Assembly (NCBI GenBank): GCA_012517905.1
Contig: JAAYUE010000030.1
Coordinates: 1-64,000 of the forward strand
Reading direction: 5' to 3'
Source: Clostridiales bacterium
GTDB taxonomy: Bacteria; Bacillota; Clostridia; Christensenellales; CAG-138
DNA length: 64,000 nt
The notes below the pieces were generated by a model. That model did no database searches, was not told the DNA's origin, and saw only the letters and a list, made by a program, of their open reading frames with translations. The position numbers were made by a program, and so were the translations under genes. Shown in pieces: positions 8,224 to 17,703 of this stretch. How positions within the stretch are numbered: position 1 is the stretch's first letter; each line of letters opens with the position of its first letter.

Positions 8224-10218
8224 ATGAAACATCAGTATCTCGAGCTGTTCCAACCCTCTCAAATCGGGGCGTGCGTCATCAAAAACCGCTTTGCCATGGC
8301 GCCGATGGGCCCGATGGGCCTGGGGGATACGGACGGCGGATTCAACCAGCGCGGCATCGACTACTATACGGAGCGCGCAAAGGGCGGCGTGGGGCTCATC
8401 ATCACGGGCGTAACGCTGGTGGACAACCGCATCGAACAGCACGTCATGCCCAACAGCCCCTGCTCCACCATGAATCCCGTGCATTTTGTCCGCACCGCGC
8501 GCGAGCTGACGGAGCGGGTTCACGCATACGACGCAAAGATATTTTTGCAGCTCTCGGGCGGGTTTGGGCGCGTGACCATCCCGACCAACTTTGGAGAGCA
8601 TCCGTCCGTCGCGCCGTCCGCCATTCCGCACCGCTGGCTGGACAAGACCTGCCGTCCGCTGACCAGGGACGAGATTCATGAAATCGTCGCGCAGTTCGGC
8701 GCGGGCGCCTACAACGCCAAACGCGCGGGGTTCGACGGCGTGCAGATCCACGCGGTGCACGAAGGGTATCTGCTGGACCAGTTTGCCATATCGATATTCA
8801 ACTGGCGCACGGACGAATACGGCGGGAGCCTTGAAAACCGCCTGCGGTTTGCGCGCGAAATATTGGATGAAATCAAGAAAACCTGCGGGAAAGACTTTCC
8901 CGTCACCCTGCGATACAGCGTAAAAAGCTTCATGAAGGACTGGCGCGACGGCGCGCTGCCGGGTGAGGAATTCGAGGAGAAAGGGAAGGATCTCGAGGAA
9001 GGGATTGCGGCGGCGAAGCTGCTGGCGGACTATGGATACGACGCGCTGGATGTGGACGTCGGCTGCTACGACGCGTGGTGGTGGAACCATCCGCCGATGT
9101 ATCAGAAAAAGGGCCTCTACATTCCGTACTGCAAACTGGTTCGGGACGCTGTGGACGTGCCCGTGCTCTGCGCGGGACGGATGGACGATCCGGAACTCGC
9201 GCTCGGCGCGCTGCGGGACGGCGCTTGCGACATCGTTTCGCTCGGGCGTCCGCTGCTGGCGGACCCGGACTATGTGAACAAGCTCTATGCGGGAGACGTC
9301 GCCTCGATCCGCCCCTGCCTGTCCTGTCAGGAAGGCTGCATGGGGCGCATACAGGAATACTCCGCGCTGAACTGCGCGGTCAACCCGCAGGCCTGCCGCG
9401 AGCGGTCTCAGCGCCTGGAACGGACGCTGACGCCGAAGCGCGTTTTGATCGTGGGCGGCGGCGTGGCCGGATGCGAGGCGGCGCGGGTGCTCGCGCTGCG
9501 CGGGCATAAACCGGAGATCTTCGAACAGACGAACCGACTCGGCGGAAATCTGATTCCCGGCGGGGTTCCGTCCTTCAAGGAGGACGACCATGCGCTGGCC
9601 GCTTGGTATACGCACACGCTGGAACAGCTGAGCGTTCCGGTCTATCTCAATCAAAGGCTGGACGCGGAGGCCATCCGGAAAAAAGGAGCGGACGTTGTGC
9701 TGATTGCAACCGGCTCAAGGCCGAAGACGTTTTCACTCGGCGGCGCGGTCTGCACCGCGCAAGAGGTGCTGCTGGGGGAAAAACAGACCGGCGCGCGCGT
9801 CGCGGTGATCGGCGGCGGACTGGTCGGCTGCGAACTGGCGCTGTATCTGCAGGAAAAGGGCAAGCAGGTGACCATCGTCGAGGCGCTGGACCGGATTCTC
9901 GCGATCAATCGCCCGCTCTGCCACGCAAACAGCCAGATGCTCGAAGCGTTGATTCCGTTCAAAGGAATTCGAACCATCACCGCCGCAAAGGCGGTCGGGT
10001 ATGACGGAAATACGCTGAAGGTGGAATCGCCGGACGGCGAGCTGTCGCTCGCGGCGGACACGGTGGTGCTCGCAATCGGCTATTCGCCGGAAAATTCCCT
10101 GTATGAAACGCTGAAGCACGAGCTGCCGCAGGTTCGCCTGCTCGGCGACGCGCGGCGCGTGGCCAACATCATGTATGCGATCTGGGATGCGTATGAGATC
10201 GCCGCGCATATCGAATAA
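8224..10218 (+). CDS. NADH:flavin oxidoreductase / Old Yellow Enzyme-type Fe-S flavoprotein (2,4-dienoyl-CoA or 2-enoate reductase-like)
   Basis: N-terminal OYE TIM barrel (FAMAPMGPMG..., YGGSLENRLRFAREI), CLSCQEGCMGR Fe-S Cys motif, C-terminal FAD/NAD Rossmann domains (VLIVGGGVAGCEAARVLALRGH; VAVIGGGLVGCELALYL). Confidence 0.88.
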   Translation: MKHQYLELFQPSQIGACVIKNRFAMAPMGPMGLGDTDGGFNQRGIDYYTERAKGGVGLIITGVTLVDNRIEQHVMPNSPCSTMNPVHFVRTARELTERVHAYDAKIFLQLSGGFGRVTIPTNFGEHPSVAPSAIPHRWLDKTCRPLTRDEIHEIVAQFGAGAYNAKRAGFDGVQIHAVHEGYLLDQFAISIFNWRTDEYGGSLENRLRFAREILDEIKKTCGKDFPVTLRYSVKSFMKDWRDGALPGEEFEEKGKDLEEGIAAAKLLADYGYDALDVDVGCYDAWWWNHPPMYQKKGLYIPYCKLVRDAVDVPVLCAGRMDDPELALGALRDGACDIVSLGRPLLADPDYVNKLYAGDVASIRPCLSCQEGCMGRIQEYSALNCAVNPQACRERSQRLERTLTPKRVLIVGGGVAGCEAARVLALRGHKPEIFEQTNRLGGNLIPGGVPSFKEDDHALAAWYTHTLEQLSVPVYLNQRLDAEAIRKKGADVVLIATGSRPKTFSLGGAVCTAQEVLLGEKQTGARVAVIGGGLVGCELALYLQEKGKQVTIVEALDRILAINRPLCHANSQMLEALIPFKGIRTITAAKAVGYDGNTLKVESPDGELSLAADTVVLAIGYSPENSLYETLKHELPQVRLLGDARRVANIMYAIWDAYEIAAHIE

Positions 10219-10264
10219 GCAGCCGCGGACAGACGGAAGAAACGACGGCTGGGGAAACTTCAAA

Positions 10265-10300
10265 CGGGCATTCCAACAAAGGGATGCCCGCTTATTTTTT
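10265..10300 (+). terminator. Intrinsic terminator downstream of the flavoprotein gene
   Basis: cgggcattcc-aacaaa-gggatgcccg stem (one G-U) followed by cttatttttt. Confidence 0.75.
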
Positions 10301-10610
10301 GCATTTCGAAGGCGACTTGGCGGGACGCGACGCCCTGAATACAAAGACGCAATGACCACTGATTGCAGCTTTTAATACTGGGGCGCTCTGTGGAGACCCG
10401 ATCCCTTGTTGCGCGTCGGCCCTCGATCGGGTCTGTTGAACGGCCGCGAGATTGTCCGGCAGGGAAGCTTTCAAAAGGGGAATCGCATTGCAGGCGGCGA
10501 TGCGAAACGCTGAATGTTGAAAAATTGTCGTCCCGAACCGCGGCGATCCGGCGCGGACAAGCGCGAAAAATTCGCTTGTCGACAGGCGTTTAATCTGTTA
10601 ACATAAAAAC

Positions 10611-11024
10611 ATGGAACTGAACACGGAGCAATATGCACTGATAGCAAACTGCTTTCCAAAGCATCGCAAACCTGCGCAGATCAGCAACCTGCAGGCGCTG
10701 AACGCCTGCTTCTACGTGCTGGAGCATCGCTGCAACTGGAGAGACCTTCCGAAAGAGTTTGGCGACTGGCATACGATCTACACGCGGCTTGCGCGCTGGG
10801 CAAAAAACGGGGTGCTGCAGCGGGTGTTTCTTTCGCTTCAGGAAAAGGGGATTATGCGAATCGAAATAGGGATTCATCCCCTTCATTCCGCGTGCGATCG
10901 GAATGAATTAGCTGGGGAAAAAACGCTAAAAAGCCGCGAAGCGGATCGCTTCTTCGGAAATTCGACGGCAGAAGCGCAAAAATTCATGTGGGCGCCGCAT
11001 TTGGGCGGAAATGCTGACGAATAG
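10611..11024 (+). pseudogene. Degenerate IS5-family transposase (orfA-like N-terminus, frameshifted after about residue 85)
   Basis: YALIANCFPKHRKPAQISNLQALNACFYVLEHRCNWRDLPKEFGDWHTIYTRLARWAKNGVLQRVF is IS5-type; continuation reads as KNAKKPRSGSLLRKFDGRSAKIHVGAAFGRK in another frame and is interrupted. Confidence 0.7.
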
Positions 11025-11433
11025 ATTTGCCGGAGTATGATCGTTTTTTATTGAAGGATCTTTTTGAATCGTGCGGTGGGGAAACCGCGTTGGCAGACGC
11101 GGCGTGATCGCCGGCGGAATCGCATCCGGCCAGCCGCAGGCTGTCGAGATGGCGGTGCGGCAGATTTTTACCTGTCTAAAGCGGGAAACGCAAACTGAAA
11201 ACCAATAAAATGCTCGCAAGCAGGCGCAGCGCTTTCGTTGCGACTCCTGCCTCTGTGTTTTTATTCCGCATTTTGTCTTAATCATGCATATTTCAGGCAA
11301 AAATTATATGTTAACAAACGTAAGATTTTTTGAAAAAATATCAACACAATAGTCACGATATGTTTATTTTATTGGAACCAAACATGCGGATGAATAAGCG
11401 CTGATCTGTATGCATTTTGGAAAAACTCGAATA

Positions 11434-11461
11434 TTGACAAACCGAAATTCGTTATTAAACT
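11434..11461 (+). promoter_or_regulatory. Putative sigma-A promoter for the alcohol dehydrogenase gene
   Basis: TTGACA (11434-11439) and TAAACT (11456-11461), 16-nt spacing, in an AT-rich gap. Confidence 0.45.
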
Positions 11462-11518
11462 ATACAGAAAAGGTGACATGGGTTCACCTTTTATTAAAAT
11501 ATCGAGAGGTGGAAACGT

Positions 11519-12772
11519 ATGAAAATCGAAGCGGCGGTACTACATGAATTCAAGCAACCCTTTTCAATAGAGCCTGTGGAGTTGGCGGATCCGGTTTCGC
11601 ATCAGGTTTTAGTGAAGATTGCCGCGTGCGGCATCTGCCACACGGACGAAATGTGCCAGGCGGGGTTCCGGACCCCCGCGCCTGCCGTGCTTGGGCACGA
11701 AGGCTCGGGCATCGTGGAAAAAATCGGGCCGGATGTGACGGGGATTCACGTTGGCGACCACGTGGTGCTCAGCTTTCCGTCCTGCGGACACTGCCCCAAC
11801 TGTCAGTCCGGCCACAACAACATCTGCTACGACAATCTGAAGCTGAACTTCGGCGGATTTCATCCCGACGGGAGCAGACCGCTCTCCCAAAACGGGCAGC
11901 CGCTGTCGTCGTTCTTCGGCCAGTCTTCGTTTGCGACCTATGCGATAGCCGACGTCAGCAACGTTGTCGTGGTGGACCCGGACGTAGATCTGCGCCTGCT
12001 CGGACCGCTCGGATGCGGCATTCAAACAGGCGCCGGCACCGTGATCAACACCCTGAAGGCGCAGCCGGGGGATTCGATTGTGGTGTTCGGCACGGGCAGC
12101 GTCGGGCTAAGCGCGCTGATGGCGGCAAAAGCCAGCGGATGCACGACCATCATCGCCGTGGACGTTGTGGACGCGAGGCTTGAAACGGCCCGCAGCCTTG
12201 GCGCGACGCATGTGATCAACAGCAAATCGGTTAACGATCTGGTCGCAGAGATCTTGAGCATCGAAAGCGCGGGCGTGGACTGCGCGCTGGACACGACGGG
12301 GATTCCTTTCTGCATCAAATCGGCGCTCGGCGCGCTGAAAAAAGGCGGCAAAGGCGCAGGTCTGGCAGTCACCGGACGCATGGAGATGGACGCATGGACC
12401 GACCTGTTCCGCGCAAAAAGCTGGACGCACGTGATCGAGGGGGATTGCGTTCCGCAGGTGTTCATCCCCAGGCTGATTCGCATGTACAAAGCGTGCATTT
12501 TCCCGTTTGACAAGATCATCCGTTACTTTTCGTTTGAGGGAATCAACGATGCGTTTGCGGCGAGCCACGACGGCAGAGCGATCAAAGCCGTTGTCGTAAT
12601 GGAGAAAACGCGTTTTCTCAAAAGGACACAGACTTCGAACAGGAGGCGGACTGCCGACAGGCGGCCCGCCCCCTTTGTCTGCGCCGTTGCGGCAAGGGGT
12701 ATGAGGAGGAGCACAAAAAGATCGCGATGCCGATGCATGAATATGAAATTCTGTGGATATTTTGGACACTAA
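11519..12772 (+). CDS. Zn-dependent NAD(P) alcohol dehydrogenase (MDR family) with atypical C-terminal extension
   Basis: CGICHTDEMCQAGF, GHEGSGIV, structural Zn motif CGHCPNCQSGHNNIC, VFGTGSVGLSALMAAK; family homology appears to end near KAVVVME. Confidence 0.85.
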   Translation: MKIEAAVLHEFKQPFSIEPVELADPVSHQVLVKIAACGICHTDEMCQAGFRTPAPAVLGHEGSGIVEKIGPDVTGIHVGDHVVLSFPSCGHCPNCQSGHNNICYDNLKLNFGGFHPDGSRPLSQNGQPLSSFFGQSSFATYAIADVSNVVVVDPDVDLRLLGPLGCGIQTGAGTVINTLKAQPGDSIVVFGTGSVGLSALMAAKASGCTTIIAVDVVDARLETARSLGATHVINSKSVNDLVAEILSIESAGVDCALDTTGIPFCIKSALGALKKGGKGAGLAVTGRMEMDAWTDLFRAKSWTHVIEGDCVPQVFIPRLIRMYKACIFPFDKIIRYFSFEGINDAFAASHDGRAIKAVVVMEKTRFLKRTQTSNRRRTADRRPAPFVCAVAARGMRRSTKRSRCRCMNMKFCGYFGH

Positions 12773-13062
12773 GTATAAAAAGACAGCATTTTCAGGTTTC
12801 ATTTTTTGGTTTTTTCGTCTAGGCGGGTCGAATGGCGGGGATTTCGCTTTTGCTGGCATTTCGGCAATTGGAGGGTATTTTTCCAACAGAGCAGGGAAGT
12901 ATTTGGCAAAAAAGGACATACAATCCATTATTCTGTCGCTTTTGACTATTGTGAAATCTCAAAATCAATTTATACTGACAATCATTAAAAATCATCGATC
13001 AAATCTGCAAAATGCTAACCGTCGTTCGGAAAAATGCGAAAAAAGTTTAAGGTGGTTCGTGT

Positions 13063-13914
13063 ATGAGCATCCCGTCAAAAGAGGAGATGACTCCTCTGAA
13101 AATCGATCAATTGCGCAGTGTTTACGACATGCTGTCGCTGAAGGGGCGGACGGCGTTCGTGACGGGCGCAGCCGGTGGAATCGGCCGCTCCTGCGCTGCG
13201 GCCATGGCGGAAGCCGGCGCCAATATCATATTTGCCGACCTGTCGGTCACGGCGGAAAAGCTGGCGGAAAACGCACGGGCGATCGGCGAACGATACAATG
13301 CCAAAGTGGCGTTTGTGACGGGGGATGTCTCCAAGGAGGACGATGTCCGGCGGATGTACGCCGAAGCCGCGGGAATGTTCGGCTCGATCGATATTGTGTT
13401 TTCCAACGCGGGCATCTCCGTTCCCAACGACAACGGCGCAAACATCAAACTGGCCGACTGGCAGCGGATTCTGGACGTCAACCTGACGGGGATGATGCTC
13501 GTCGACAGCGTCGGCGCGAATCTGATGCGCGATCAGGGACACGGCGGAACAATCGTCAATACGGCGTCCATGTCGGGGCATATCATCAACCGCAGACCGC
13601 GGGAGGCCATGAGCGAACACATGATGGGGTACGCGGCCACCAAGGCGGCTGTGCTGCACCTGACGAAATCCATCGCGGTCAACTATGTCGAATATGGCAT
13701 TCGCTGCAACAGCATCAGCCCCGGCATCGTAGTATCGGGCCTGCACGACAAGATGGACCCGAATCGGCTCGAGGGAATCAAGGCGCATATTCCGATGAAT
13801 CGCTTTGGAACACTCGATGAAATCGTCGGCGTGGTCTTGTTTCTGGCTTCGGATTTGTCGAGCTATGTGACCGGCACCGATATTCTGGTGGACGGCGGCG
13901 CGACCATTTGGTAA
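13063..13914 (+). CDS. SDR family oxidoreductase
   Basis: TGAAGGIGRS, SNAGIS, YAATKAAVLHLTKSIA, ISPG..., VTGTDILVDGG. Confidence 0.9.
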   Translation: MSIPSKEEMTPLKIDQLRSVYDMLSLKGRTAFVTGAAGGIGRSCAAAMAEAGANIIFADLSVTAEKLAENARAIGERYNAKVAFVTGDVSKEDDVRRMYAEAAGMFGSIDIVFSNAGISVPNDNGANIKLADWQRILDVNLTGMMLVDSVGANLMRDQGHGGTIVNTASMSGHIINRRPREAMSEHMMGYAATKAAVLHLTKSIAVNYVEYGIRCNSISPGIVVSGLHDKMDPNRLEGIKAHIPMNRFGTLDEIVGVVLFLASDLSSYVTGTDILVDGGATIW

Positions 13915-13933
13915 ACAGGGAGGATAGTTTAAC

Positions 13934-14989
13934 ATGGCGGATATGATGAGAGCGGTCCGTATGGTCACGGACTTCGATATCGAAAAAGGCATCCCCGCGC
14001 AGGTCGGGCTCGTAACGGTGCCAAAGCCGGAAATCGTTCAGGATGACGACGTTCTGATTCGCGTGGCGTACTCTTCGATCTGCGGCTCCGATCCGCATAT
14101 TCTGCGGGGAATCTTTCCGGACGCCCGCGCGCCGAGACCCATGGGACATGAGATGTCCGGCTGGGTCGAAGCGCTTGGCTCCAAGGCCACCGAGAAGGGC
14201 CTTAAGATAGGCGACCGCGTGACCGGCGATTTTGTCATGCCCTGCCACGCCTGCGATTATTGCCAGAGCGGCATGCCGCAGTTTTGCGTCGATTTGAAAA
14301 AACGCGGCAGCGCGCAGGCCGATTACGTCGTCTGGTCGGAAAGCCAGGTGTATCGCATTCCGGATAACCTGTCCATGCAGCAGGCCGCGCTGACGGAGCC
14401 GTTCAACATCGCGTTTCATGCGGTGGAGGTCTCCGAAATGCGTCCGGGTACCGACGTCGCCGTCTGCGGCGCGGGCGGCATCGGACTGATGCTGATCGCC
14501 GTTGCAAAGAGCTGCGGCGCGAGCTCCGTCACCGTGCTCGAACCGGTCGAGGCAAAGCGGGAACTCGCAAAAAAAATGGGCGCGGACTTCGCGATCGATC
14601 CGATTACGGAAGATGTTTCGTCAAGGGCGCGGGAGATCACAAACGGGCTGGGGTACGCCTGCGTATTCGAGGCTTCCGGCAACGGCGCCTCGGCGGCCAA
14701 CGCCCTGAAGATCGCCGCCAAGCAGGCCCATGTGGTCTACATGGCGATGTATCAAAGCAAGTTTGAACTGCCTGTCAACCTGTTTCATTACTTTTATCAA
14801 AATGAAATCCGGCTGCAGGGTATGTTTTTAGCGCAGGGAAGCATGAAACGGGCAATCGGCCTATTGTCCCGGCTGGACCTGTCCGCCGTGATCAGCAAGG
14901 TATATCCGCTGGAAGATTGCGTGCAGGCCTATCAGGACCAAGTTTCAGGCAACTATGCGAAACTCATGTTTGAAGTGAATAAGGCATGA
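13934..14989 (+). CDS. Zn-binding (threonine/sorbitol dehydrogenase-like) MDR dehydrogenase
   Basis: CGSDPHILRG, GHEMSGWVE, CHACDYCQSGMPQFC, VCGAGGIGLMLIAVAK. Confidence 0.88.
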   Translation: MADMMRAVRMVTDFDIEKGIPAQVGLVTVPKPEIVQDDDVLIRVAYSSICGSDPHILRGIFPDARAPRPMGHEMSGWVEALGSKATEKGLKIGDRVTGDFVMPCHACDYCQSGMPQFCVDLKKRGSAQADYVVWSESQVYRIPDNLSMQQAALTEPFNIAFHAVEVSEMRPGTDVAVCGAGGIGLMLIAVAKSCGASSVTVLEPVEAKRELAKKMGADFAIDPITEDVSSRAREITNGLGYACVFEASGNGASAANALKIAAKQAHVVYMAMYQSKFELPVNLFHYFYQNEIRLQGMFLAQGSMKRAIGLLSRLDLSAVISKVYPLEDCVQAYQDQVSGNYAKLMFEVNKA

Positions 14990-15007
14990 TCAGAAAGGAA
15001 TATCGTA

Positions 15008-15868
15008 ATGGCAGACCAGAATGAAGTCAAGCGTTTGGAAAAGCTTGCCTACACCATGCGCAAACAGCTGATTCAGCTGTGCTGCGCTTACCCGGGCCCC
15101 GTCCACATCGGCGGCGACCTCTCGATGACCGATGTGTTGATCGCGTTGTTTCACCACGGAATGAAGGTGAACCCCCTCGACATTCAGGACCCCAACAGAG
15201 ACCGGTTTCTGTTGAGCAAGGGACACGGGGCCGTGTGCATGTATATTGCGATGGCGCTGAGAGGGTTCTTCGATTTTGATAAAATCCTCGAAACCTACGG
15301 ACAGGTGGACAGCGCATACGGCATGCATCCTTGCAAGGTGCAGCTGCCCGGCGTGGAGTGCTCCTCCGGTTCCCTTGGACAAGGCCTTGCGATGGCCGTC
15401 GGCATGGCGATTTCGGCGCGGCATCGCGGCGAAGGACACAGGGTGTTTTGCATGATGGGCGACGGCGAGACCTGCGAGGGCGAAATCTGGGAGGCGGCGC
15501 AGACGGCGAGCTCCTACCATCTTGGAAATCTCGTCGGGCTGGTCGACCGCAACAAACAGTTTATGACCAGCTATGACGGAGATTTCATCAATCTGGAGCC
15601 CTATGCGGATAAATGGATCGCTTTCGGCTGGCGGGTGATCGAGGTCGACGGCCACGACATGAACGCATTGGTCGACGTCATCGACGCATTGCCGGATTCC
15701 GGCGACGACAAACCCACCCTGCTGCTGTGCCATACGGTCAAGGGAAAAGGCGTTTCGTTCATGGAGAAAAACGTCGGCTGGCATGCGGGCTCTCTCTGCG
15801 AAGAGGATTCGAAGTGCGCCTTAAACGATATTGAGTCGGAATATGCGCGGAATGAAGGGGTGGAATAA
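15008..15868 (+). CDS. Transketolase, N-terminal (TPP-binding) subunit
   Basis: GPVHIGGDLSMTDVLIALFHHGM; LSKGHGAVCMYIA; GSLGQGLAMAVGMA; GDGETCEGEIWEAA. Confidence 0.92.
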   Translation: MADQNEVKRLEKLAYTMRKQLIQLCCAYPGPVHIGGDLSMTDVLIALFHHGMKVNPLDIQDPNRDRFLLSKGHGAVCMYIAMALRGFFDFDKILETYGQVDSAYGMHPCKVQLPGVECSSGSLGQGLAMAVGMAISARHRGEGHRVFCMMGDGETCEGEIWEAAQTASSYHLGNLVGLVDRNKQFMTSYDGDFINLEPYADKWIAFGWRVIEVDGHDMNALVDVIDALPDSGDDKPTLLLCHTVKGKGVSFMEKNVGWHAGSLCEEDSKCALNDIESEYARNEGVE

Positions 15869-16818
15869 TGGCTTCGTTTAACTTTGGCGACCGGATTTCC
15901 GGACGTTCCGTAATTGGCGACACGCTCCATGAAATGGGCGGCGAACACGACAACCTCTTCATCCTCACCGCCGACACCGGGCTTGCGCTGAAGACGTTTC
16001 GCAACGATTTCCCCGAACGGTTTATCGACGTGGGCATTGCGGAGCAGAACATGGTCGGCGTCGCCGCCGGCTTGGCGCTCGAAGGGAATATCCCGTTCAT
16101 CATGGGCATGATTCCCTTTATGACGATGCGCGCGTGCGAACAGATTCGCACCGCGGTCTGCTATCAGAATCTTCCGGTGCGGCTGATTGGAACCGGCGGC
16201 GGGCTGACGTCCGGCGGCGGCTCCACCCACAACGCGATGGAGGACATCGCGCTGATGAAATCCCTCGTCAATATGACGGTCATCTCCATCGGCGATCCCC
16301 AGATGATTCGCGACATACTGTTGGCGAGCTGGGATTATCCCGGCCCCATGTTCATCCGACTTGCGCAGGGAAAGGCAGACAGGGTGCTGTATCAGCCCGG
16401 TTCCCAGCAGTTTACGATTGGAAAATCGATCGTTGCCCGGGATGGCGGCGACGTAACGCTGTTTTCCCATGGTGAGATGGTGTTCCATTCCATCAATGCC
16501 GCGCTGGAACTGGAGAAAAAAGGAATCCACGCGCGCGTGGTGGATATGTTCTCCATCAAGCCCATCGATCAGGAAGCGATTGTGAAGGCTGCGGAGGAAA
16601 CCCGCGGGATCGTCGTGGTGGAAGACCACCTGACGTACGGCGGACTCGCGAGCTCCATTGCGGACGTGCTTGCGGATCAGGGCGTTTGCCCCAAGGCATT
16701 CAAAAGAATGGGAATCCCGCAGATCTATGCCGGCTTTGGCAGCGGGGACGCGCTGCACGCAAAATATGGGTACGACACGCCGAATATCATTTCAGCGGTC
16801 GAAAAGATGCTCGGTTGA
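15868..16818 (+). CDS. Transketolase, C-terminal (pyrimidine-binding) subunit
   Basis: RFIDVGIAEQNMVGVAAGLALEG; 1-nt overlap with N-terminal subunit. Confidence 0.92.
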   Translation: MASFNFGDRISGRSVIGDTLHEMGGEHDNLFILTADTGLALKTFRNDFPERFIDVGIAEQNMVGVAAGLALEGNIPFIMGMIPFMTMRACEQIRTAVCYQNLPVRLIGTGGGLTSGGGSTHNAMEDIALMKSLVNMTVISIGDPQMIRDILLASWDYPGPMFIRLAQGKADRVLYQPGSQQFTIGKSIVARDGGDVTLFSHGEMVFHSINAALELEKKGIHARVVDMFSIKPIDQEAIVKAAEETRGIVVVEDHLTYGGLASSIADVLADQGVCPKAFKRMGIPQIYAGFGSGDALHAKYGYDTPNIISAVEKMLG

Positions 16819-16841
16819 CACGGGAAACAGGAGGGTACGGA

Positions 16842-17276
16842 ATGATCGGCACTTACTTGCATGTCGGGCTTACGGTAAACGATCTGGAGCGGTCCAAATC
16901 CTTTTATGAGAAGTATTTCGGATTCACGCCGGTTCTGGAAAAAACATTTCCGCCGGAATTCATAGAGGGCCACAAGGCGCTCTATCGGGAACCCGCCGGC
17001 GTGTTCAGCGATATGGCGATGCTCCAGTCGACGGACGGCAATACCGTGCTCGAACTGTTTCGGTTTTCCAACGCGGCGCAGGGGGAGCCTGCCCAATGGC
17101 ACAAGACCGGCTATCACCACATCGCAATCAAGGTGGACAGCGTGGACGCGCATTATCGCGCCATGCTGGCGGACGGCGTGAACTTCTTTTTTCCGCCGAG
17201 TCCAAAGGGAAACAGCGGCTCGTTCTGGACGTTTCTTGCAGATCCGGACGGCAACCTGATCGAACTGCAAGACTGA
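16842..17276 (+). CDS. VOC (glyoxalase/dioxygenase superfamily) protein
   Basis: HVGLTVNDLERSKSFYEKYFGF...GYHHIAIKVDSVDAHYRAML...FLADPDGNLIELQD. Confidence 0.88.
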   Translation: MIGTYLHVGLTVNDLERSKSFYEKYFGFTPVLEKTFPPEFIEGHKALYREPAGVFSDMAMLQSTDGNTVLELFRFSNAAQGEPAQWHKTGYHHIAIKVDSVDAHYRAMLADGVNFFFPPSPKGNSGSFWTFLADPDGNLIELQD

Positions 17277-17703
17277 AATCGAGGATAACGACGCGCCGAC
17301 GATGTCTTGGGGAAGAGGAGCGCTGCGGTTGGACGCGCAGCGCGAATCTCCCCCAGGACGTTCCCGAAAAGCAGCCGCCCGGAGCGGTTTTGCAGGGACG
17401 ATCGCCATCAAAAGGGCGCATATGACAAAGCCCCAAGCGAATCGCTGGGGCGGATGGGATGGACGACTGGCGTTCGGAGGGATGGAAAAACTGTTTTATG
17501 ATCGGTATGGATTTCTGTAATCCGTAAGCGCGGCGATTAAAATCATCGGCATTTGTTTCATAAACCTGGAAGTATCGTTTGTCCAGGCTGGTGTATTTCT
17601 TACGCATCTTTTCGCCTGAAAGACGGAGCGCGCACTCCCGCGCCGGACAGGATCCGGCGTGCGGCGCGGACGGGTCCCGCGCATCGACCGCCATTCCAGC
17701 ACG

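Noticed and set aside
12942-12976. TTGACT...TATACT promoter upstream of the SDR gene
   Set aside because: Spacing between the boxes is 23 nt, too long for a standard sigma-A promoter.
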